Shown: positions 56,971 to 64,000 of the stretch, in pieces
How positions within the stretch are numbered: the first letter of the stretch is position 1
How the letters are laid out: every line of letters begins with the position of its first letter
Source of the DNA: Microbacterium amylolyticum
Lineage (GTDB): Bacteria; Actinomycetota; Actinomycetes; Actinomycetales; Microbacteriaceae
NCBI RefSeq assembly: GCF_011046975.1
Contig: NZ_CP049253.1
Coordinates: 992,001-1,056,000 of the forward strand
Reading direction: 5' to 3'
DNA length: 64,000 nt
Notes under the pieces: model-generated
The model's database searches: none
What the model was told of the DNA's origin: nothing
The model's input: only the letters and a program-made list of their open reading frames with translations
Position numbers and translations under genes: made by a program

Positions 56971-58551
56971 TCAGTCCTCCGAGGGAACGGACTTCTCCTC
57001 CGAGGGAGCGAACTTCTTCCGTGCAGGAGCCTGGGACTCGGGGGCAGCCTGAGCCTGTCCGCTCGCAATGCCGCGGCCAACAGCCGCACCCTGCAGAACC
57101 GACGACAAGTCCACGCCCGTTGCCTCGCGAACCGTATCAAACATCGCACGCATTCCCATGGCTGCTTCTCCGGCCATGTGCGTCGATGCTCCGCCTTCTC
57201 CAGAACCGGAGCCAGAGAGCACCGTGACGTTTCCGACGTTGGCGTAGCCCTTGGCAAACTCCGTCATCATCGGAACGAGAACGTCGAGCGAGCGCTGCGC
57301 GAGGATCGCGTCCTGGTTCTTCTTCAGCGCCTCTGCCTCGGCCTCGATCGCCGCAGCCTTCGCCTCACCGGCGAGACGCACGGCCTCAGCGGCTGCCTGC
57401 GCGCGAGCGCGTTCAGCGTCGGCGTCAGCCTGGGCCTTGAGGCGCGTTGCTTCCGCCTCGCGCTCGGCGCGCTGAGCGTCTGCTTCGGCTTCCTTGATGC
57501 GCGAGTAGGCCTCGGCATCCGCTCGCTTCTGCTGCTCGTACTGGTAGATATCGGCCTCACGGCGCTGCACATCGGCGCGTGCTTCTGCGTCTTTGACCTG
57601 CGCATACGCACGGGCGTCGGCCTTCTTCTGCTCCTCGTACTGAGAAGCGTCAGCAACGCGCTTAACGTCGGCATCCAGCTGAGCCTGACGGTTATCCGCC
57701 TGCTGCATGAGGACGCCCTGCTCGGCACGAGCGCGGGCGAGAGCTTCGGCCTGCTCGGCCTCAGCACGAGCCTCACCGACATCGGCGGCGGCCGAAGCCT
57801 GGTTCTTGTCGTACGCGGTCTGTTCGATCAGCGTCTCTTCGCTGGTCGAAATCTCACGCGCCTTGATCTGACGTTCCGCGTCGATGCGCGCGATCTCAGC
57901 CTGGCGCTTCACCTTCGAGACTTCTTCGGCACCGAGTGCGTGCACATAGCCGTTCATATCGGTGATGCCCTGGATCTGGAAGCTGTCCAGCACCAGACCC
58001 TGCTCATCGAGGTCGCTCTTGATCAGCGTGGCGATCTGGTCAGAGAGCTCCTGCCGATCGCGCATCAGCTGCTCAACGGACAGCGTGGCCACAACGCCAC
58101 GCAGCGCACCCTCAAGCTGCTCGGTGGTGAAGACCTCGATGGCCTTATCCTGCGAGACGAAACGCTCCGCAGCACGGGCGATGGCCTCACGGTCAGAACC
58201 GACCTTCACGAGCGCAACGCCCGTCACGTCGACGGTGACGCCCTGAATCGACTGTGCAGTCGGCTGCACCATGATCTGGCGAGCGCGAAGCGACAGCGTC
58301 TCAGCACGCTGCGTAATCGGGTTGACGATTGCTCCGCCACCACGGACCACGGTCAGAGCGGAGTCGACGCTCTTGTTCTTTCCCTTCCCTCGGCGTCCAA
58401 CGATCACAAGCGCTTCGTCAGCGCGGGCGACCTTGTACCACGCACGCATCAGCAGCACGACGATCAGCCCGATCACCGCGGCAATGGCCAGCAGGATCAC
58501 AAGACCGATAATGATCCCGACTCCACCGACGGCGGCGAAGAATGTTCCCAT
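56971..58551 (-). CDS. Flotillin-like SPFH/Band 7 protein
   Basis: 526-aa membrane-associated scaffold. One N-terminal hydrophobic helix (about residues 8-33), SPFH domain (about 45-210) with EALVIVGRRGKGK and GVTVDVTGVALVKV, then a very long Ala/Glu/Arg-rich coiled coil (about 215-430, with repeats of the RADAEAYSRIKEAEADAQRAE kind) and a C-terminal segment with LVPMMTEFAKGYANVGNVTVLSG typical of flotillin. Organises membrane microdomains and affects envelope processes. No NfeD partner is adjacent. Confidence 0.9.
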   Translation of the reverse strand: MGTFFAAVGGVGIIIGLVILLAIAAVIGLIVVLLMRAWYKVARADEALVIVGRRGKGKNKSVDSALTVVRGGGAIVNPITQRAETLSLRARQIMVQPTAQSIQGVTVDVTGVALVKVGSDREAIARAAERFVSQDKAIEVFTTEQLEGALRGVVATLSVEQLMRDRQELSDQIATLIKSDLDEQGLVLDSFQIQGITDMNGYVHALGAEEVSKVKRQAEIARIDAERQIKAREISTSEETLIEQTAYDKNQASAAADVGEARAEAEQAEALARARAEQGVLMQQADNRQAQLDADVKRVADASQYEEQKKADARAYAQVKDAEARADVQRREADIYQYEQQKRADAEAYSRIKEAEADAQRAEREAEATRLKAQADADAERARAQAAAEAVRLAGEAKAAAIEAEAEALKKNQDAILAQRSLDVLVPMMTEFAKGYANVGNVTVLSGSGSGEGGASTHMAGEAAMGMRAMFDTVREATGVDLSSVLQGAAVGRGIASGQAQAAPESQAPARKKFAPSEEKSVPSED

Positions 58552-58709
58552 GTTTCTGGATCTCCCCTCAGACGCCCACCGAGCCGCGTCGCGGTGACGC
58601 GTAGGCGGGACCCTTCCACCCTATGGGCGCGCCGCCGTCAGCGCACGGTTTCCTTCCTTGTCGTTCACGTGGATGTCGCCCCCAGGCGCCAGCTTCGTAA
58701 AATTGCAGG

Positions 58710-59078
58710 ATGACCGACGCAACAGCAACGCCCGGAGCCAGCCGCCAGCGCATCACGGTGCTCGATGTGTTGCGCTTGCTGTCCGAGATCGTGGCGCTCG
58801 CCGCGATCACGGCGTGGGGCATTCTCGCGTGGCCGGTTCCATGGAACATCGCCACGGGCATCGCCGCGCCCCTGCTGGTGATCGTGTTGTGGACGCTGTT
58901 CGTCTCGCCGAAGGCCGTTATCCGAGTGCCCTCCGCGATTCGCATCGTCGTCGAGCTGCTGATCTTCGCCAGCGCAACGGCATCGCTGTGGGCGCTGGGC
59001 TTCGCCTGGGAGGGCATTGCCGTGGGTGTCTTCTGTGTCGCGGTTGGCCTCGCGGTCGGAATGCGCTCCCTGCGGTAG
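58710..59078 (+). CDS. YrdB-like (DUF2568) small membrane protein
   Basis: 122 aa with four predicted membrane helices: about residues 18-40, 45-65, 75-95 and 98-118. The pattern LRLLSEIVALAAITAWG and RIVVELLIFASATASLWALG matches DUF2568 proteins. No known function. Divergent from the flotillin-like gene with 158 bp between. Confidence 0.7.
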   Translation: MTDATATPGASRQRITVLDVLRLLSEIVALAAITAWGILAWPVPWNIATGIAAPLLVIVLWTLFVSPKAVIRVPSAIRIVVELLIFASATASLWALGFAWEGIAVGVFCVAVGLAVGMRSLR

Positions 59079-59191
59079 CACTCAGCGGATCGTTCGCAGT
59101 TCGTGACCGATTTCCCACGCGCAGGCCATTTCTCCGGAATATCATGACGAGAACTGCGCGCTGAATCAGCGCTGATCTGGGGAGATTTCCG

Positions 59192-60730
59192 ATGACCGAC
59201 CTCGCAACGAAACCGACGCCGGCTGACGGCGCCGAGAACGGTGCCGACGCCGCCGAGCAGCCACCCGTGCAGTGGGCACCGACCGAGAAGAAAAAGTCTC
59301 GTAAGGGGCTGTGGCTCGGCGTCGGGATTCCCGCCGGAGTTCTTGTGGCCGCCGGTATCGCCATCGCCGTGGCGTCGACCGCGGTGTTCGCCCCCGGTGT
59401 CCAGGTCCTCGGCGCCTCGGTGGCGTTGCACACTCCGGACGCCGCGAAGTCCGCCATCAGCACGCACCTGGCGGACCTCGACATCACCGTCACCGTTGAC
59501 GGCCACACGGCGATGGTCACAGGACGCGATCTGGGCCTGTCCACCGATGTCGACGCGGCCGTGGAGAGCGCATTCGATACGCACAAGGCCTGGCAGCTCG
59601 GCGCCTGGAACTCCGGTGACCTCGGCTCGTCTCTGTCGATCGACCAGGATGCCGCGGACGCAGCCCTGCGCGATCAACTCACTGACGCCTACATCGCCCC
59701 CGTGAACGCAGACATCGTGCTGAACGATGGCCGCTATGAGGTGGTGGCTGATGAGCCCGGCCGCGGAATCGACACCTCGGCTCTGGCGTCCCGGATTGAA
59801 AGTGCGCTGACCAGTGACCAGGCGCAGTCGCTTGCATCGGGCGCGCAGATTCTCGCCGCTTCTGGTGGCATTTCCGTCACGGCGGACATCGTCGAAACCC
59901 GCGCAGCGTTGACCACGGATGACGCTCAGGCCGCGGCAGACGACATCAACGCGCTCCTCGCCGGAGTCGACTTCTCGATCGATGGCGCCATCGTCGATGA
60001 GGCATCCGCGAATGTCGTGGCCGAGTGGTTCGATGTCTCGGTCACCGATAACGGAACCGTCGATGTTTCGCCCGACACCTCCGCGATCCAGGCTTACGTC
60101 GCAAAACTGCCCGACTTGGTCGAGCAGGAGCCAGTCGACGCCGAGGTCGTCACAAACGCCGCCGGCGACCACCTCCACACGATCACCGAGGGGCGCGACG
60201 GCTTCCAGTTGGACGATGTTGACGGCATCAGCCAGAAGGTTACCGAGCAGCTGACGTCCCTGGACGGCACGGACATTGCCCTCGCCGGTTCGCGCGTCGA
60301 ATACGAGACGGTCGAGCGGTTCCGCCGCGCCGTGGTCTCCATCAGCGATGGCCGCTCGTACTTCTACGAGACCGTCAACGGAGGAGAAGAACAGCTGGTG
60401 AAGTCGATGCCGCACGCGGTCGGCAAGCCCGGCTTCGAGACCATCACCGGTGAGTTCACCATCGGTTGGCAGACGCCCATGCAGAACCTCGGTTCATGCG
60501 ATGCCAACGGCGAGTACGTCGAAGACGACCGGCCGTTCGCCTACTGCACCCCGAACGTCCCCTACGTGTCGTACTTCAACGGTGACCAGGCCTTCCATGG
60601 CACCTACTGGCACAACAACTTCGGACCCGGCGCCGCGATGAGCCACGGCTGCGTGAACTTGACTGTCAGCGACTCCGAGTGGACGTACTACTTCCTGCAG
60701 CAGGGCACCCCGGTCTCGGTGATCTCGTAA
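59192..60730 (+). CDS. L,D-transpeptidase (YkuD) with repeated peptidoglycan-binding-like domains
   Basis: 512-aa envelope enzyme making 3-3 cross-links. Short Pro/Glu-rich cytoplasmic tail, membrane helix (about 38-62), a long extracytoplasmic part with two PG_binding_4-like repeats (the later one around ALTTDDAQAAADDINALL), and a C-terminal YkuD domain with HGTYWHNNFG and the active-site SHGCVNL (Cys about 487). The ATG at 59192 follows GGGGAGA. Layout is typical of Microbacteriaceae. Confidence 0.92.
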   Translation: MTDLATKPTPADGAENGADAAEQPPVQWAPTEKKKSRKGLWLGVGIPAGVLVAAGIAIAVASTAVFAPGVQVLGASVALHTPDAAKSAISTHLADLDITVTVDGHTAMVTGRDLGLSTDVDAAVESAFDTHKAWQLGAWNSGDLGSSLSIDQDAADAALRDQLTDAYIAPVNADIVLNDGRYEVVADEPGRGIDTSALASRIESALTSDQAQSLASGAQILAASGGISVTADIVETRAALTTDDAQAAADDINALLAGVDFSIDGAIVDEASANVVAEWFDVSVTDNGTVDVSPDTSAIQAYVAKLPDLVEQEPVDAEVVTNAAGDHLHTITEGRDGFQLDDVDGISQKVTEQLTSLDGTDIALAGSRVEYETVERFRRAVVSISDGRSYFYETVNGGEEQLVKSMPHAVGKPGFETITGEFTIGWQTPMQNLGSCDANGEYVEDDRPFAYCTPNVPYVSYFNGDQAFHGTYWHNNFGPGAAMSHGCVNLTVSDSEWTYYFLQQGTPVSVIS

Positions 60731-60775
60731 CACGACCGTTTCCCACGGGCCCCGCTCGTGCCCTACCCTGAGCGT

Positions 60776-61228
60776 ATGAGCGAGCTCCACGTAGAAGACC
60801 TGTCAGCTGCCACGATCGTTGCGGCCAACAGCCTCACGCTCAAGCCGGGGCAGGAAGAGTTCATCGCGCCGACGACGTACTCCGTCGCGATGGTCGTTGC
60901 TGATCCGCAGAAGACGTGGCAACGCGTCATTCTGGACGGCGATGAGGTTGTCGCGTTTATCCGTGCGTACTTCGATCCGGACGAGTCCACCGATTATCTG
61001 CGCGCTGCTCTGTGGCGCATCAACGTCGACGCTGCTGCCCAGGGCCGCGGTGCAGGACGGTTCGCGGTCGATGCCGTTCTCGCCGAGGCGAAGCAGCGCG
61101 GTTTCGAGCGTCTGACCGTTGTCTACGAGGCCGGCGAGAGCGGACCCGAGGCCTTCTTCCGACGTGTCGGTTTCATTCCGGTGGATGAGACCGAGTACGG
61201 TGAGGTCGTCGCCGAATTCAGATTCTGA
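60776..61228 (+). CDS. GNAT family N-acetyltransferase
   Basis: 150-aa acetyltransferase-fold protein. The acetyl-CoA loop is AAAQGRGAGRFAVDAVL (V-x-x-x-x-Q/R-G-x-G-x type) around residue 90, followed by YEAGESGPEAFFRRVGFIP, the usual C-terminal strand-helix. The ATG at 60776 has a nearby GAGCG. It resembles the SpeG/Bltd-like spermidine acetyltransferase group in its ending, but the substrate is not determinable. Confidence 0.85.
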   Translation: MSELHVEDLSAATIVAANSLTLKPGQEEFIAPTTYSVAMVVADPQKTWQRVILDGDEVVAFIRAYFDPDESTDYLRAALWRINVDAAAQGRGAGRFAVDAVLAEAKQRGFERLTVVYEAGESGPEAFFRRVGFIPVDETEYGEVVAEFRF

Positions 61229-61303
61229 AACGGCGCACCTGGCGGCGGAGTTGCGCTTTTCTCCCTCCCCCGAACGTTGCTTCGCCGCCAGTCTCCACGT
61301 CGA

Positions 61304-61339
61304 CATCGGCCCGGCACCTGAACAGGTGCCGGGCCGATG
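61304..61339. terminator. Long hairpin between convergent genes
   Basis: CATCGGCCCGGCACCTG and CAGGTGCCGGGCCGATG form a perfect 17-bp stem with a 2-nt loop, 3 bp from the stop of the ABC exporter gene. No U-run, so its use as a terminator is inferred from position. Confidence 0.65.
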
Positions 61340-61342
61340 CGC

Positions 61343-63157
61343 TTAGACGAGTGACTCCCGCCAGGCACGGTGCAGTTTCGAGAAGGTTCCCGTGCCCGAA
61401 ATGAGCTGCTCGGGCGTACCATCCTCGATCACGCGACCGTGTTCCATAACGATCACACGATCGGCGATCTCCACCGTTGACAGCCGGTGCGCGATGATAA
61501 TCGCCGTACGATCGGCCAGAAGCGTTTGTAGCGCATCCTGGATCATCCGCTCCGACGGGATGTCGAGCGAAGCCGTTGCCTCATCGAGGATGAGAACGGC
61601 AGGGTCGGCAAGGAACGCCCGCGCAAACGACACCAGCTGCCGCTGCCCGGCCGACACGCGGCCACCACGTTTGTTGACGTCGGTGGCGTAACCATCTGGC
61701 AACTGCTCGATGAACGTGTGCGCGCCGACGGCCTTCGCTGCCGCGACAATCTCCTCCATCGTCGCGTCGGGCTTACCCAGCGCAATGTTGTCCGCGACGG
61801 TTCCGCTGAACAGATACGCCTCCTGTGTGACCATGACGATCGCGCGGCGAAGGTCCTCCGGTGCGAGATCGCGCAGGTCTACCCCATCGAGAGTGACGCG
61901 GCCCGAGCTGGGATCGTAGAAGCGCGACACGAGCTTCGCCAGCGTCGACTTTCCCGCCCCCGTTGTTCCCACAACGGCCACCGTCTGTCCGTCCGAGATG
62001 TCCAGCGTGAACTCGGGCAGAATCGTGCGCCCGTTTCCGTAGCCGAACGTGACGTTGTCGAACAGGAGGTGGCCCGTGGCACCGTGCAGCGATACGGGGC
62101 GCTCGGGGTCGGGAACCGACGGTTCCTCTTCCAGCACGCCGGAGACCTTCTCGAGCGCCGCTGACGCCGCCTGGAACGAGTTGATGAACATCGCCACTTC
62201 CTGGAGCGGTGTGAAGAAGTTGCGCACGTACAAAACGGAGGCCAGAAGCGCGCCGACCGTGAACTCACCCCAGGTGATGCGCGCACCGCCCCAGAACACC
62301 ACGGCACCGATCGAGAATGCCGCGATGGCCATCAGGCCCGGCTCGAACGTTCCGAACAGCCGAATCACCCGAATGTTCGCGTCGCGATACTCACCGGCAA
62401 GGTGCCCGAACTCGACATCGTTGCGCGGCTCCGTGCGGAATGCCTTACCTGCCCGAATGCCCGTCATCGTCTCAACGAACTTCACGATCACACGGGCGCT
62501 GTGCACCCGCGTCTGGCGATACGCGAGCTGCGACCTGCGGTAGAACCAGCGCATCAAGAAGGCGAGGGGAACACACGCGATGAGCACGATAACGCCCGAC
62601 TGCCAGTCGATGATCATCAGCGCGATCAGCGTGAAAACCCCGTAGAGCACGCCGTTAACCAACTGGGTCAGGCCGCCGTTGAGCAACTCACGAATCGTCT
62701 CGAGGTCACTCGTCTGCCGCGAGATGATGCGGCCGGACGTATAGGACTCATGGAACTCGAGGCTCAGACGCTGTGTGTGCCGGAACACGCGGCGACGCAA
62801 ATCCAGCAGAACGTTCTGCGTCAGGCGCGCGGCGAGAATGTCGTACCACGCGAGCAGGCTGGCGCCGAGAACCGCCGTCACCGCATACGCCCCGACGACG
62901 AACCATGTGGGTCCCCAGTCGGCGCCGGAGATCACAGCGGGCAGAGCCGTGTTCAACCCGATTCCGAGCAAAGCCGGTCCGACAACGCGAATCGCCGTCT
63001 GGGCGACGACAACGGCCGCGACAAGAACGACGCGCCACTTCGTCGGAGCCAGTAGCGAGATCAGCAGGCGGAGCGAACGTGCGCGAATCTCGCGACTCTC
63101 GCCGCGGGTGTAGTCGTCGCGGTCCTCTCCCGCAACGCCCTGAACGGTCGAGCTCAT
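61343..63157 (-). CDS. ABC exporter, fused membrane domain and ATPase (second subunit)
   Basis: 604-aa half-transporter: six membrane helices (about residues 35-330), then ATPase with Walker [16 protein letters not shown] (about 390), signature VSAGQRQL (Gly replaced by Ala), Walker [13 protein letters not shown] with the catalytic Glu, and H-switch IIIAHRLST. It starts in a 4-nt overlap with the upstream subunit gene, as in heterodimeric exporters (multidrug, peptide or siderophore type). Substrate unknown. Confidence 0.92.
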   Translation of the reverse strand: MSSTVQGVAGEDRDDYTRGESREIRARSLRLLISLLAPTKWRVVLVAAVVVAQTAIRVVGPALLGIGLNTALPAVISGADWGPTWFVVGAYAVTAVLGASLLAWYDILAARLTQNVLLDLRRRVFRHTQRLSLEFHESYTSGRIISRQTSDLETIRELLNGGLTQLVNGVLYGVFTLIALMIIDWQSGVIVLIACVPLAFLMRWFYRRSQLAYRQTRVHSARVIVKFVETMTGIRAGKAFRTEPRNDVEFGHLAGEYRDANIRVIRLFGTFEPGLMAIAAFSIGAVVFWGGARITWGEFTVGALLASVLYVRNFFTPLQEVAMFINSFQAASAALEKVSGVLEEEPSVPDPERPVSLHGATGHLLFDNVTFGYGNGRTILPEFTLDISDGQTVAVVGTTGAGKSTLAKLVSRFYDPSSGRVTLDGVDLRDLAPEDLRRAIVMVTQEAYLFSGTVADNIALGKPDATMEEIVAAAKAVGAHTFIEQLPDGYATDVNKRGGRVSAGQRQLVSFARAFLADPAVLILDEATASLDIPSERMIQDALQTLLADRTAIIIAHRLSTVEIADRVIVMEHGRVIEDGTPEQLISGTGTFSKLHRAWRESLV

Positions 63158-64000
63158 CGGGTCTCCCCCTCGTTGTCCTCAGAAAGATCGCGAGCAGCGA
63201 TAACGTCGAGCTCGGCCGTCGGGTTGGGGTCGCGGCGAATCGCCTCGGCGTCGCGCTCGTCCTTTTCGAAGCTCGACAACACGGAGCGGTAATTGGGCGA
63301 CGAGGCCATCAGCTCACTGTGGGTTCCGACGGCGACGATGCGTCCCTCTTCCAGAAGCGCCACGCGATCGGCGAGCGCAACGGTCGACGGCCGGTGGGCG
63401 ACGATGAGCGCCGTCGTTCCGGCCAGAACCTTCCGCAGCTTCGTCTGCACCCGCTCCTCCGTGTTCACATCGAGAGCGGACAAAGGATCATCCATCACGA
63501 TCACCCGCGGACGGGCGGCAACGGCGCGGGCCAGGGCCAGTCGCTGTCGCTGTCCGCCGGACAGGCTCATGCCTTCCTCACCGATCATTGTCTCCATGCC
63601 GTCCGGGAGCTCGTCGACGAACTCGGCCTGGGCGACGTCAAGCGCCTCGCGTGCAACGCGCTCGGCCTCCTCGCTTCCGGGATCAAGATCATCACGGCCC
63701 AGGAGCACGTTCTCTCGCACGGTCGCGGAGAACAGCGTTGCGTCCTCGAACGCTGTTGCGATGTGGGTGCGCAACTCAACGATCGACATGTCTCTCACAT
63801 CGACACCGTCGAGCGTGACGCGCCCTCCCGTGACGTCGTACAAGCGCGTGGGGAGGGTAGTGAGGGTGGTCTTTCCGGAGCCGGTCAGCCCAACAAGAGC
63901 CATTGTCTCGCCGGGGTTGAGCGACAAATCGATTCCGTCGAGAAGATCACTCTCGCGGTCACGGGCGTCCTGATAGCGGAATCTCGCGCCCTCGAAGGCG
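63154..64000 (-). CDS. ABC exporter, ATPase domain of first subunit (5' end outside the window)
   Basis: C-terminal 282 residues of a half-transporter; the membrane domain lies beyond position 64000. Walker [14 protein letters not shown], canonical signature [14 protein letters not shown], but Walker B reads [12 protein letters not shown], with Asp in place of the catalytic Glu; H-switch LIVAHRPST is kept. With the altered signature of the partner subunit this forms one degenerate and one canonical ATP site, the rule for heterodimeric exporters. Confidence 0.92.
   Translation of the reverse strand, partial: AFEGARFRYQDARDRESDLLDGIDLSLNPGETMALVGLTGSGKTTLTTLPTRLYDVTGGRVTLDGVDVRDMSIVELRTHIATAFEDATLFSATVRENVLLGRDDLDPGSEEAERVAREALDVAQAEFVDELPDGMETMIGEEGMSLSGGQRQRLALARAVAARPRVIVMDDPLSALDVNTEERVQTKLRKVLAGTTALIVAHRPSTVALADRVALLEEGRIVAVGTHSELMASSPNYRSVLSSFEKDERDAEAIRRDPNPTAELDVIAARDLSEDNEGETR

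Overview
The window is chromosomal DNA of a high-GC Gram-positive actinobacterium, most likely of the Microbacteriaceae (Microbacterium-like). The indicators are dense GC-rich coding with frequent GTG/TTG starts and 4-nt ATGA/GTGA overlaps, a TopA with a basic tail beside a Tad pilus locus, a two-PASTA bifunctional PBP next to a metallophosphoesterase, the dnaX-recR-lysC-asd order, and IS1249-type elements. There are three tRNA genes (Thr-CGT, Pro-CGG, Ser-GGA), all on the minus strand. I see no rRNA, CRISPR array, prophage or origin.

Layout: 1-0.74 kb, partial fatty acid desaturase, then tRNA-Thr. 1.1-11.4 kb, a minus-strand housekeeping run (topA-tmk ... holB-secreted hydrolase) split by a 4.2 kb accessory block (SRPBCC, SdpI-like, DUF418, a damaged ABC ATPase and its membrane partner). 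11.5-14.4 kb, Tad/Flp pilus locus. 14.5-20.9 kb, acs, RidA/DUF4177, the PBP and the metallophosphoesterase. 20.9-23.2 kb, a small RelA-like synthetase, a DUF222 remnant, IS copy 1 and tRNA-Pro. 23.3-26.7 kb, FadR-type regulator plus lactate/alpha-hydroxyacid oxidase with a visible promoter/operator, a DapA-family aldolase and a VOC remnant. 26.7-35.6 kb, galE, tdk, mqo, asd, lysC, recR, dnaX. 35.6-48.5 kb, carbon metabolism: GH65 phosphorylase plus beta-phosphoglucomutase, decayed gamma-glutamyltransferase, ackA/pta, ogt, a broken ada-alkA, GH13 glucosidase, a chimeric relic of a sugar ABC importer, and a divergent ROK regulator. 48.6-53.0 kb, MoxR-DUF58-transglutaminase operon. 53.3-54.5 kb, IS copy 2, then tRNA-Ser. 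54.8-64 kb, oxidoreductases, a flotillin-like protein, an L,D-transpeptidase, GNAT, and a heterodimeric ABC exporter whose upstream subunit runs off the window.

The clearest theme is recent gene decay by internal deletion. At least six loci keep recognisable ends but lack their middle or start: the ABC ATPase without Walker A, the DUF222 fragment, the VOC fragment, gamma-glutamyltransferase, Ada-AlkA, and an in-frame fusion of a sugar-binding lipoprotein N-terminus to a permease C-terminus. Two copies of one 1230-bp IS, each with its own perfect 8-bp target duplication and differing at one visible base, indicate recent transposition. I found no convincing new defence or biosynthetic system. 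The most unusual items are the chimeric ABC relic, the internally deleted ada-alkA gene, and several palindromic operator candidates.
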